A stretch of DNA of 64,000 nucleotides from Paenibacillus sinopodophylli (GTDB taxonomy: Bacteria; Bacillota; Bacilli; Paenibacillales; Paenibacillaceae), in NCBI RefSeq assembly GCF_005930355.1, contig NZ_VDBO01000001.1, positions 1,840,767 to 1,904,766 on the forward strand, written 5' to 3'. Numbering within the stretch: the first letter of the stretch is position 1; the number at the start of each line of letters is the position of its first letter. Made by a program: the position numbers and the translations under genes. The notes beneath the pieces were generated by a model. It saw nothing but the letters and a program-made list of their open reading frames with translations. It was not told where the DNA came from and did not search any database. Below are positions 47,329 through 56,900 of this stretch, in pieces.

Positions 47329-48351
47329 ATGTTGATGAAGAAGTTCGAGCTGTATAACGTACAAGCATTGGTAGCAACAGAAGACGACAAGGGAATGAAG
47401 CTTAGCAGAGTACCCGAGGTTGTAAGATCAGCCTTAAATGAAAACGCACAACGGACCGCTTTCAATGGTTGCGGTGTGGAAATACGATTTAATCTGCACA
47501 GTGAGAAAGCACGTGTCGTGCTGCGGAAACTGCCTAACTCCGCTATCTCGCTGCACGGCGTTGCCGAGGTGTATCATGGCGGTTTCCAAGGATCGTATGA
47601 TTTGTGTCCACAGCATATCGGGCTATCCGATTCCGAGATTGTTATGCATGCTTCTCCGCAGCTATCTGAGCTCAGGCAGTTAACGCAACGCTTCGATATT
47701 CCCTACGACCCGAGCCTAATTCGTATCCTACTGCCATATGATTGCCCAACTCTATTCATCAGCTTAGAAGGAGACACTTCACCACCAAGACCGGAACAAA
47801 CACCTTCTCGGCGAATGCTAGCGTACGGCTCCTCGATTACGCACGGCGGTGGTTCCGTGGCGCCTTCCGAAACTTACGCGATGAATACCGCTCGATTGCT
47901 GAAAATGGATCTCATCAATTTAGGCTTTGCCGGCAGCGCCCATATGGAGCCGGAGATGGCGGATTATATCGCCTCTCGTGATGATTGGGAAATAGCGACA
48001 CTTGAGATGGGCATCAATGTGATCGGTACATGGTCTCCCGAGACATTCGCTGAACGTATCGATTATTTTATCGAGACAGTCGCGCACGCCCACCCGGACC
48101 GCTGGATCTTCTGCATCGATATGTTTACCAATTACAATGATCTGGTATCGCCACAGAAAGCGACAGTCTTCCGAAATATAGTTCGCGATAAAGTAGCAGC
48201 ACTGCGTATGCCTCGAGTCATCCATCTCGACGGCACCCATTTGCTGCCCGGTTATCTAGGTCTCTCCGCCGATCTCGTTCATCCTTCTCCGTTCGGCATG
48301 CTGGACATCAGCCAAAGGCTGGCCTCCGAAATTAAAAAACATATCACATAA
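47329..48351 (+). CDS. SGNH/GDSL hydrolase, paralogue of the 42528 gene
   Basis: Cytoplasmic carbohydrate esterase of 340 residues. An N-terminal beta-rich domain (1-150) is followed by the SGNH core: LAYGSSITHGGG (Ser), NLGFAGSAHMEPEMADYI (block II), TLEMGINVIGT (block III Asn) and ADLVHPSPFG (Asp, His). The start at 47329 follows AGGAGGCGG; a second ATG six bases later is also possible. It is divergent from the second importer operon and convergent with the sialate-O-acetylesterase-like gene. The shared DYIxxxDDWxIA segment with the 42528 protein shows direct paralogy. Removal of acetyl or methyl esters from imported oligosaccharides is inferred. Confidence 0.88.
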   Translation: MLMKKFELYNVQALVATEDDKGMKLSRVPEVVRSALNENAQRTAFNGCGVEIRFNLHSEKARVVLRKLPNSAISLHGVAEVYHGGFQGSYDLCPQHIGLSDSEIVMHASPQLSELRQLTQRFDIPYDPSLIRILLPYDCPTLFISLEGDTSPPRPEQTPSRRMLAYGSSITHGGGSVAPSETYAMNTARLLKMDLINLGFAGSAHMEPEMADYIASRDDWEIATLEMGINVIGTWSPETFAERIDYFIETVAHAHPDRWIFCIDMFTNYNDLVSPQKATVFRNIVRDKVAALRMPRVIHLDGTHLLPGYLGLSADLVHPSPFGMLDISQRLASEIKKHIT

Positions 48352-48352
48352 C

Positions 48353-48402
48353 AAAAAAGAGGCTTCCGAGCTCATTTTCACAATGAGTTGAGGAGGCCTC
48401 TT
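48353..48402. terminator. Bidirectional terminator
   Basis: An interrupted stem (AAGAGGC/GCCTCTT outside, GCTCATT/AATGAGT inside) lies between the converging genes at 47329 and 48445. On the minus strand it ends in TTTTTTG, so it serves the minus-strand gene best. Confidence 0.75.
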
Positions 48403-48444
48403 CCATGATTTTATTGACTAACACCTGACAACGATCTTAACTTA

Positions 48445-49911
48445 TCATACTGTCCGAAACGGAGCAGCTGGCAGGCCCTCGGCACCCATCAGGTTTGCAT
48501 AGGTGACATTGGACCAACCGTATCGTACGAAACGAGGTATACTGACTTTATCACTTCTGACCCTTACCGTATTCCCATGAATTTCCGTCTCTACGGGCAG
48601 GAACTCACCACTCTCAGCAGCTACCTCAAAACCGACTAATCGATTCCCTTCACGAATCAACAGTCCTGTTTCTGCATGATCAAAATGTAGAACAGCATGA
48701 CCATCCTCTATTCTGATCTCACGATAAACAGGCCCTGAGCTCTTAACTGCTCTACCATATACTTTATCTAATGCCAGCAAAGCTAAACGCTCACCGACCG
48801 GCTTCTTATCCACAGGATGTATGTCTTCCGGTACTCCGCATTCCAAAATCACAGCCATTGCAGTAAACGGAACCCGATCGGCTGTTTGCTGCTGCGCCTC
48901 CCTAAGCAACGGCCATTGTTCCCCCATAGGATTATTATGATCGAAAATAGGCAGCTGCACGAATAGAAACGGAAGCTCTGGATCCTTCCATTGTCTGCGC
49001 CAATCTAAGATTAAGAACTCTAGCAATTTACTATACAAATCTGATCGATCGACATCAGCTTCGCCTTGATAATAAATCACACCTTTTATCGTAAAAGCGA
49101 ACACCTTCCGCAGCATTGTTTCATATAATCCACAAGGACGCATAAAGGAATGAGGACTTAATGGAGGCGGCCAAGGATACTGCCCAAGCTCTTCCCCCTT
49201 ATATCCCGCTTCGTTCTTTCGATTATACTGGTCAACGTCCTCGTTATACTCTCTGCTTACTTGCTCAAATTCCTGCCAATCAAAGCCTTGCATTTGTTCG
49301 TTAAATTCCTTGGTATAAATAGAAAGCTCTGCATCTGCCTCTAAGACTTCTTCTGCCACCCAGCAAGAAGCGGAGGTTCCCCCCCAATTGCAAGCGATAA
49401 TCCCGATCGGCACTTGCTCGGAGTCGATCAGCGCTCTCGCATAATAATAGGCGACCGCAGATATGTCCCCTGCCGTTTGTGGCGTGCATGTTTTCCACAT
49501 GCTTGTCACTTGTACTCCCTCTTGCTCATAAGCTAGCTTCGGCACCATATAGAAACGCAATAAAGGTTCGTCCGCAGCAGCTATAGCCTTTTCAGCTTGA
49601 TCACTACTACTCAAAGACCACTCCATATTCGATTGTCCGCCTGCTAACCAGACATCTCCAAATACAACATCCACCAGCTTAATGCTGCTTTCAACTGTTT
49701 CCACAATCAGCTCACAAGCTTCCCCAACACCCATAGCTGGAAACTTTACACTCCATTGGCCCTCATGTATCACAGCAAAGCTGCTTACACCGCGACAAGT
49801 CACAGTCACTTTATCGCCATCTGTCCCTGTTCCCCAGACTAAAAATCGTTTATTCCGTTGGATAACCATATGATCATTAAAAATTGGATCGAGACTTAGC
49901 GGCTTATTCAT
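48445..49911 (-). CDS. Sialate O-acetylesterase (SASA) family carbohydrate esterase
   Basis: Cytoplasmic esterase of 488 residues in the SASA/DUF303 family, which includes rhamnogalacturonan and xylan acetylesterases as well as sialate acetylesterases. The nucleophile motif is DVWLAGGQSNMEWSLS (Ser of GQSNM, near residue 95). Further features are IIACNWGGTSASCWV, GVIYYQGEADVDR and the late Asp-His region EDIHPVDKKPVGERLA. GGAGG lies before the ATG at 49911. The gene follows the FAD oxidoreductase gene by 35 bases in an apparent two-gene operon. Sialic-acid genes are not present, so deacetylation of plant oligosaccharides is the more likely role. Confidence 0.9.
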   Translation of the reverse strand: MNKPLSLDPIFNDHMVIQRNKRFLVWGTGTDGDKVTVTCRGVSSFAVIHEGQWSVKFPAMGVGEACELIVETVESSIKLVDVVFGDVWLAGGQSNMEWSLSSSDQAEKAIAAADEPLLRFYMVPKLAYEQEGVQVTSMWKTCTPQTAGDISAVAYYYARALIDSEQVPIGIIACNWGGTSASCWVAEEVLEADAELSIYTKEFNEQMQGFDWQEFEQVSREYNEDVDQYNRKNEAGYKGEELGQYPWPPPLSPHSFMRPCGLYETMLRKVFAFTIKGVIYYQGEADVDRSDLYSKLLEFLILDWRRQWKDPELPFLFVQLPIFDHNNPMGEQWPLLREAQQQTADRVPFTAMAVILECGVPEDIHPVDKKPVGERLALLALDKVYGRAVKSSGPVYREIRIEDGHAVLHFDHAETGLLIREGNRLVGFEVAAESGEFLPVETEIHGNTVRVRSDKVSIPRFVRYGWSNVTYANLMGAEGLPAAPFRTV

Positions 49912-49946
49912 AACCTATCAACCTCCTATACCTTGATTTAATCATC

Positions 49947-52196
49947 TCAACCATAGACTCTAATCTCGAAAATCTCCGCACGCGGACATCCATTCGTTGA
50001 CTCTATGCATAGCTTTATTTGGTTAGTTGTAATCGATTCTATGAGGTGATGTACTTTTTTTCGTTTGTGATTATCCTGCTCCGTTATAATCGCAACCCAT
50101 TCCCCAGCGATGTAAGCTTGAATGCAATAGCTACGCACGACCTCGGGAATAACAGCAAATGGCGTTCGATGATGATGCAGATTGATTAAATCCTCATTTA
50201 CGTCATTATTAAAGGTTAGATGAATCTCATCAATTTCCTGCTCGCTATCCCAGGCTAATTGAATCCATTCCTCGGAATTTGCGGATATCGGGTTGGATGC
50301 CCACATATGCGGACCAGCATAAGGCCTTACATAACCGTCACTAACTTGACTCACCGCATAGGACTCCGTATTTGGCGATACCCGCAAGCATACCGTCCGA
50401 CGATTCCATTTGAACATGCTCCACTGCACGATCGGCTGGTCGGGCTGATGATCTTCCAGCGATGCGGATACAACCGGCTTAGGTCCCTTCTCAAAGCAAA
50501 GCACACCTGCTAACGTCTCATCCGAGCGGTTCAGCGTTATAGCCTCATTCGCTTTGACGATTACAAAAGCATTGCAGGCTGACTCCGGCTGCCAATCCAA
50601 ATCCAGCTTAACCCACTGGTTGTTTCCTGCAGCAACGGACTTCGAAGCTGATTTCACCCATTGCTTAGGTACATAATTCTCTCCCTTGCCCGTGTGCCAT
50701 AGCTCTACCTCAAGCGTTGCATTCTGCTTAGCATCTACAAGCAGTTCAATGGATGAAAGTACGGGATTAACCGGGAACAGTATACCAACATCGCGATCCA
50801 ATGCATGAATGCTTGTCGCTCTTTCAAATGCTATTCGCTCCAGCATGCTAGATGCGGAAATTAGGGCGGTTTTTGCCAAATCATCCGGATCATTGCCTGC
50901 CACACCAATGATTGATGCATCCTGCCGCAGCATAACCTGCTGCAATTCCTCCATATAATTGCGGTGAAGCACACGCGGCGTAATCCCTTTCTGTACGGAA
51001 AGCGCAGCGCCACTGCCTGCCGCTTCCCCGATTACAGCACAGGTTGCCATCACTCTCGTCGTGCCGAAAGCAACATGTGTCGCGCTAATGTCCCGGCCCG
51101 CAAACATCAAATTACAAACATTATTTGAATACAAGCTTCTGAACGGGATGTGGTAGATGCCGTCTGCGAATTGATGCTTCGAGCCGCTCTCTTCCGAGTA
51201 CATGCCCTGCGGTGGATGAAGATCGATGGACCAGCCCCCGAAGGCAATACGGTCCTCGAATGGCTCCTGCGCCATAATATCGTTCTGGTTCAGGATATAA
51301 TCTCCGAGAAAACGCCGATACTCTCGTTTGCCGGGAATGGATCCTACCCATTCCAACGTCATATTTTCCGCATCGAATTGGCCTGAATTTTTAATATAGT
51401 TCCAGACGCCGTAAATAACCGACCACAGCTCATCACGAATCCGTTCGTTGTCATGGACTGTATCCAGCTCACCGCCCCATTCAATCCACCAATAGTGACA
51501 GCCAGAGTCTCCGCTTCGAATTACACGCTTCATCGGAATCGTCGTTTGCGTTATATCCTTGGCGAAGCTTGGCGGAATAAATTTGACCGACCTGTCGGTC
51601 TCCTGCGTATAGAACAGCAGCGTGCTGCCAAGCGTAATGTCATCCGCCACCTCCGGCGCCCAATCCTCGTTGTACTCATCCTTGGCCTCGCGGCCGATTC
51701 TGTATTTCGCTCCGGCAAGAAAGCCAACAAGGCCATCACCGGTGCAATCGATATACATGCTGCTCTCGAAACGAATTTTTCGCTCCGAGCCCATCATCCA
51801 TCCTGTTACACTTTGTATGACGCGGTCAAACTCCGGTCCTTCCGCCTCCACCTCATGCACATCCGTGTTAAGGAATAAGCGGATATTTTGTTCTGCACGA
51901 ACCGTTTCCAGCACAACAAGATCCCACAGGTATGGATTACCTTCGGGGTTTCGGTACTGGTTCTCGATGAACATTTCTCCCATGATGCCGGTTTCTCTTG
52001 CAAAACGCTGCGTTCCATGCGCCGTGGCACCGCACACCCATACACGGACCTCGCTGCTGGAATTGCCTCCGAGAACCGGTCTGTTATTAATGAAAGACAC
52101 GGTCTGACCAAGACGGGCAGCAGAGACGGCGGCGCAAACACCCGCAAGCCCTCCGCCAATTACGGTAATATCGGATTTTACATTCTCCATTTTCAT
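49947..52196 (-). CDS. FAD-dependent oxidoreductase with C-terminal beta-sandwich
   Basis: Flavoprotein of 749 residues in the FAD_oxidored (PF12831) group. The dinucleotide motif is TVIGGGLAGVCAAVSAARLG near residue 11, with the FAD-binding follow-up PVLGGNSSSEVR, an internal IDCTGDGLVGFLAGA and a late FAGRDISATHVAFG. From about residue 500 it carries extra beta-rich sequence resembling discoidin or galactose-binding domains, which suggests a carbohydrate-linked substrate. There is no signal peptide, so it is cytoplasmic. GGAGG stands nine bases before the ATG at 52196. It heads a two-gene operon with the SASA esterase and is divergent from the AraC regulator at 52310, its probable controller. 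The reaction is unknown. Confidence 0.85.
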   Translation of the reverse strand: MKMENVKSDITVIGGGLAGVCAAVSAARLGQTVSFINNRPVLGGNSSSEVRVWVCGATAHGTQRFARETGIMGEMFIENQYRNPEGNPYLWDLVVLETVRAEQNIRLFLNTDVHEVEAEGPEFDRVIQSVTGWMMGSERKIRFESSMYIDCTGDGLVGFLAGAKYRIGREAKDEYNEDWAPEVADDITLGSTLLFYTQETDRSVKFIPPSFAKDITQTTIPMKRVIRSGDSGCHYWWIEWGGELDTVHDNERIRDELWSVIYGVWNYIKNSGQFDAENMTLEWVGSIPGKREYRRFLGDYILNQNDIMAQEPFEDRIAFGGWSIDLHPPQGMYSEESGSKHQFADGIYHIPFRSLYSNNVCNLMFAGRDISATHVAFGTTRVMATCAVIGEAAGSGAALSVQKGITPRVLHRNYMEELQQVMLRQDASIIGVAGNDPDDLAKTALISASSMLERIAFERATSIHALDRDVGILFPVNPVLSSIELLVDAKQNATLEVELWHTGKGENYVPKQWVKSASKSVAAGNNQWVKLDLDWQPESACNAFVIVKANEAITLNRSDETLAGVLCFEKGPKPVVSASLEDHQPDQPIVQWSMFKWNRRTVCLRVSPNTESYAVSQVSDGYVRPYAGPHMWASNPISANSEEWIQLAWDSEQEIDEIHLTFNNDVNEDLINLHHHRTPFAVIPEVVRSYCIQAYIAGEWVAIITEQDNHKRKKVHHLIESITTNQIKLCIESTNGCPRAEIFEIRVYG

Positions 52197-52309
52197 CTGA
52201 CTAAACCTCCATACATCGATTTGACTTTATCTTAATATGAAGGCTAGTGATTTAACATGCACTACGCTATCATATAACCATATACTTTATTTCATCATGG
52301 AGGCGGAGA

Positions 52310-53134
52310 ATGATGACGCTGCTCAGCTCCAACCTTTTCCCTATTCTTTCACACCATAACTTCTGGGATAGCAAGTCCCAGTTTCAATTAAATGTAGATA
52401 CATATGATCTATGGGTGCTGTTTGCTGTGGAGAGCGGGAGCTTCTCCTATCGTATAGCGGAAGTAGAGGGAATGGCTCGAATGGGAGATGTAGTCGTCTG
52501 TCCGCCAGGCTTTCCCTTTCATCGCAGCGTGATCGATGCGGTATCGTTCCATTTCATCGGTTTTACCCTCGACTCGGTTTCAAGGGATGAATTCAGCTTG
52601 AATGAACGTGAACAAGCGGTTCAGCAGCAGCTGTCTGAATCTGTATTTAAGCTGACCATTCAGTACCGGAATCGCCTGGCCGACAACTTGAATAGCCTAA
52701 AGCAGCACTCGGGATATAACGAGGAGCAGAAATTATATTGGCAGAATCATATCTTGAACGACATTTGGCAATTTTGCCGCCAGACACCAGCCAATCAGGT
52801 GGATGAGCTTGCTGATCCCCTAATTGAACAGGCCAAGGCCTACATTCATCAGAATCGCGACCAGGATATTAGTATGCATAATCTTGCAGCTGAGATCGGC
52901 TTAAGTCCTGTACAGTTTAGCCGCAGGTTCCAGCGAAGCGCAGGCTTGGCTCCTTCTCACTACCTATCCAAGCTTCGAATCGATAAAGCCAAATCACTGC
53001 TAACCGAGACCCATTTGCCATTAGAGCAAATTGCCCAAGCATGCGGTTACAACAACGGATTTTATTTAAGCCGGATATTTTCGAAAAAAGTGAAGGTCAG
53101 CCCCTCTGAATATCGTCGTATGCATCGGGTATAG
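52310..53134 (+). CDS. AraC-family transcriptional regulator
   Basis: Soluble regulator of 274 residues. The N-terminal cupin-like ligand domain (about 20-100; MARMGDVVVCPPGFPFHR) is followed by a helical linker and a C-terminal AraC double helix-turn-helix (about 172-272; MHNLAAEIGLSPVQFSRRF, LRIDKAKSLLTETHLPLEQI, VSPSEYRRMH). GGAGG lies six bases before the first ATG. It is divergent from the FAD oxidoreductase/SASA operon across 113 bases, so those two genes are its most likely targets. The ligand is probably a plant-derived sugar by context. Confidence 0.92.
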   Translation: MMTLLSSNLFPILSHHNFWDSKSQFQLNVDTYDLWVLFAVESGSFSYRIAEVEGMARMGDVVVCPPGFPFHRSVIDAVSFHFIGFTLDSVSRDEFSLNEREQAVQQQLSESVFKLTIQYRNRLADNLNSLKQHSGYNEEQKLYWQNHILNDIWQFCRQTPANQVDELADPLIEQAKAYIHQNRDQDISMHNLAAEIGLSPVQFSRRFQRSAGLAPSHYLSKLRIDKAKSLLTETHLPLEQIAQACGYNNGFYLSRIFSKKVKVSPSEYRRMHRV

Positions 53135-53261
53135 CGTTGATGGGGTCATTAATTAAGCTTTATAAATCGGGGAAGTTGAGGATGTAACGGTTCATTCGTT
53201 TAGATATTAATAGTGATGATTGAGACGGAGATCGAGCTCATCGACCGATCTCCGCGTGCAG

Positions 53262-53486
53262 CCGTATGCGTCGACGCCCCGGTCCTCTGTATGAAACTGC
53301 ATGACTGCATTGTGTCCGTATGTATGTCCGAATGCCCCTGCGAACACCGCCCAATAGGCATAACGCCTCACATCGTCCGCCTTCCATCTTGGAGCGTCAA
53401 GGAAATGCTAGCCATGTGGAATATCCTCGTAAGACGGCTCGCCATCTATCGTCGGCTTCGACAATATATCGGAAGCTCGAATTGTC
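53262..53486 (-). pseudogene. Remnant of an apiosidase-like (DUF4038) glycoside hydrolase
   Basis: The minus strand encodes about 75 codons of clear similarity to the apiosidase-like TIM-barrel family: KPTIDGEPSYEDIPHG, then an in-frame TAG, then [35 protein letters not shown] (given here only for its core VRRYAYW...[10 protein letters not shown]). Both ends are missing: upstream it abuts the LacI remnant, and downstream the similarity stops near GVDAYG. Intact members have over 430 residues. A whole-gene loss has thus occurred. Members of the family include GH140 apiosidases that open rhamnogalacturonan II. Confidence 0.75.
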
Positions 53487-53672
53487 ATGCCTGAGCTGAC
53501 AACCGTCCATGTAGCCAAGGAACGCCTAGCTCAATTGGCTGTTGATTTAATCCTGCAATCCATTGGTTCCAAAGATCAGATCAAAACAAAGATTACTGTG
53601 GATACGGAGCTTGTAGAGAGACACTCTTCAACTCCGCAAAGGGAATGGAGTACGGCTTTGTTAGAATCATAG
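53487..53672 (+). pseudogene. C-terminal remnant of a LacI-family regulator
   Basis: Sixty-one codons match the extreme C-terminus of LacI-family repressors (PELTTVHVAKERLAQLAVDL near the start, then TVDTELVERHSST). The DNA-binding and sugar-binding domains are missing. It directly abuts the remnant on the other strand. The stretch 53718-53930 beyond holds no gene; part of it reads VDEISFRQGTDP on the minus strand, too short to assign. Confidence 0.75.
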
Positions 53673-53693
53673 ACGGAGCCTTTCAACGCATAC

Positions 53694-53717
53694 AAAAAGC
53701 CCCAATAGGGGCTTTTT
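53694..53717. terminator. Bidirectional rho-independent terminator
   Basis: AAAAAGCCCC and GGGGCTTTTT flank the loop AATA in a perfect palindrome, 22 bases after the LacI remnant stop codon. It is probably the old terminator of that gene. Confidence 0.88.
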
Positions 53718-53930
53718 GCTAGGGCATTGATTCCCATAGTTATTTGGTTTAACGAAGTGTGCTGCACGTGCAGGTAGACGGTTTTTGTTCGCGGTCATGT
53801 AGACCATTGCAAGACTTGTGCCGGATCTGTCCCCTGACGGAATGAGATTTCATCTACGGCGATCCGACTCACCGAGTAATTTTCAAAGGGAGAACGTATC
53901 CCTTCAATATTTAAAAGAGTTTCGATTCAC

Positions 53931-56900
53931 TTAAATCAATTCGGATTTTTGCAGCAAACGCTGAATCGTCGCAGCGACCTCAGCTCTAGTCATGTAAGCC
54001 TTCGGTACAAGCGAAACCGAATTTCTTCCGTTTACAATGCCGGCTTGCACGCTGTCCACGACTCCGCTTTGCGCCCATACAGCTACGTCTGAAGCATCTT
54101 CGAAGGAATGAAGCACCGCGTCCGCCGATTGAGCGGCCAGCTTCGCTTTCAGTCCGGTCATCCCCATCGCTTTGGACAAAATCGCCATCGCTTGCTCTCT
54201 CGTTATTTTGTCCATAGGACGGAACGTACCATCTTCAAAGCCACTGATTAAGTCATATGCATAAGCGGTGCTCACTGCGCTGCCGTACCAGTCCGTCGCT
54301 TTCACATCGGAGAATGGCGCTGCACTGCTTTCTAGCTTGAGACCCAATCCGCGTACGAGTATCGCCGCGAATTCGGCGCGGGTGATGTCTTGGTCAGGGT
54401 TGAACAAGCCGTTACCTGTCCCATCGATAACCATCCGCGAGCCCATATCATTCACAGCATCCTTCGCCCAGTGTTTCGCCATGTCGCTGAACTCGAGCGG
54501 ATGCCACACGATGGAGTAGGTACTATTAGTCAGGCTGTTCACTTTGGCGTAATACTTACCGCCTAGGACAACGATCTTCGTAGGCACATGGCGAACCGTT
54601 CCATCCGGATCAACTACGACACCCGTCGTTATTTTATTCGGATCTACATCGTCCGGAATGGCGATCGTCCGCTCGACGTAGACGTTGAACTTTGAAACGT
54701 CCACGGTCTTTTCTCCGTAAACAGCGGTTACCGTGAAGTCTAGGGCTGGAACAACAATAGAGAACGAGCCTTTAGCTGCCGCATTCTCGACCACCTTCAC
54801 CATGTCCGTCTTGGTTGCGGCAATTTCAATATGCAGCTTAATGTCCTGCAAGGCAACCGCTTTGCCGATTTGTTCGGAAATAGCATCGATGTTGATTTGC
54901 TGCGCAGGAAGTGTATACGTCGCCGTATTCGTTTTGATTTCAAGGACTGCTTGTTTGTTTTCCATGTTTTTAATCATCTGACCGTTTAATTCACCGATTA
55001 CAACATCGGATTTCGCGCTGAAAGGAATCGTTACAATCGCGCCTTGCCCTTCCGCAGCGAGTTTATCATCTAGCTTCTTCTGATCGATGTGAATAGTCGT
55101 AACGGTCTGATTAGCCCGCGTACTCTTTGTCGCGGTTCCCGCATTTTCGGATTTTCCGTTTACCAGCACGAAGACAGAATCGTCATTTGTACTCGGTGAA
55201 CTTGGCGTGCTTCCACCACCTGATGAAGAGCCAGAGCCGATCGTCACATACGCCGTTTTCGTATCCTGACCTACGTCCTCCCATCCCTCGCTAGTCCATT
55301 TCTGCTTCGTGAAGGCTACTGTCACCGTATGGCTGCCAACGACCACAGGCGTATAGGTTGACGTGTAACTTTCCCCGTTAACCGTAAACGTTCCTGATTT
55401 ATCGCTTTCCGTAGAAGTCCATCCTACCGGTACATACCGCTCGTCTCCTCTCACCAACACCTCAACGTCCTGCCGATCCCCGCTCGCCGTAAGTGCTATA
55501 GACGAGCCAAGCGTAGCCGTGCTCGGACTCGCGTTCACGAGGTTGTTCGACGCATCTGCCGACATCGCTGTCCGAGTAACCATTATTTTCGTCTCTTTGG
55601 TATCTGAAGTTTCACTATTCTGCCATTCAGATCCATCCCATAATTGCTTCGTATAGGTTGCCGTCACCGTATGAACACCTGGGATCGCAGGCGTATAGGT
55701 TGAAACATAAAAGGCTCCTGTCCGATCGAATGCTCCTGTTTTACCTTCCTCGGACGAACTCCAGCTTGTCGGCAAATATCTCTCGTCTCCGATCACCACA
55801 CCTGGCTCCAGCTGCCTGTCTCCACTTACCGACAGCGTTACCGGATTGCCTGCCGTAATATTGTTCGTGCTGGTTGCAATGCTATTCTTCGATGCATCTG
55901 CCGCCGTAGGCGTTATCGGCGTGGATGGACCTTTAATCATGATTTTCACAGGATACGGATAGCCTAAGTTGAATAGGAAATCAAGCGTTATCTCGCCTGG
56001 CTGCTGCTTCGACAAATACTCTTTTTTGAGAGTAATCAGATATCGATCATCATCTTCATCGATATCGAGCGTGTAATCCAGGTCTTCCTCGAGCAATGTA
56101 TCCCCATTCATAATTCCGGTAAAATTCGAAAAGCTCATGTTATAGGTCAAGTCTAAGTAACCGACGAAATCAACCGGCGCTTCCGGGTCGAAAGTATAGT
56201 CGTTGGGAGAATAAAACGCCCCGATAGGCGCTTGCATATCCAGCCTTGTTCCGGCATCGCCTATTACCGCAAATTCTCCATAATCAATATATTCAACACT
56301 GTTTAATTCATTAGGTGTCAGCGTCGCGAAAGCACTCCAGTTCACCCCATCCTTGGAGAACATTGCGGCGCTTTCTCCTACTGCAATATAATAACCGTCT
56401 CCGTACGCAATGCTCTTCATCTTGTAGCCCGAAGGAGAGGCTACGATATGCCACGGCCCTTCAACGCTATCCGCATAGTACAGGTTGTTCGTGTCGCTGG
56501 CAACGGCAACAACTGGCTTACCAGATCCAGGTCCAGCGATATCTACGTAATTTGCATGCTCAGGCAGGGCAATCTTGCTCCACGGATTTGCATTTTGCGG
56601 CGAGTATACGTATGCATGCGAGCCCTCGCCAATGACAACCAAGCGATTACCAGCCACCTCGATTTTGTTCGGGGTAAAAAGAGAGGTCTCTGAAAGCTCT
56701 ATTTCACTAGCGGTTCCATTTAGAGAAGCAAAGACAACCGCTTTCGGAGGCGTATCATCGTTGGAATGCTCATCATAAATGCCCGTCACGAAATAGCTGA
56801 TACCTTCAGAAGCGGGAAGATAGATGCCACTCACTGCGTTGAAGCCCTGCTCTTTCACAGTCAATAGCTTTTTTTCGACGTCATTCTCACGCAGATTCCA

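Noticed and set aside
53213..53494. A 93-codon plus-strand frame over the apiosidase-like remnant
   Set aside because: The minus strand here carries recognisable family residues, so the plus-strand frame is a shadow.
53780..53890. Minus-strand words resembling a transposase (VDEISFRQGTDP)
   Set aside because: Only about 12 residues look similar to ISL3-type proteins, with no terminal repeats or continuation, so no insertion sequence is called.
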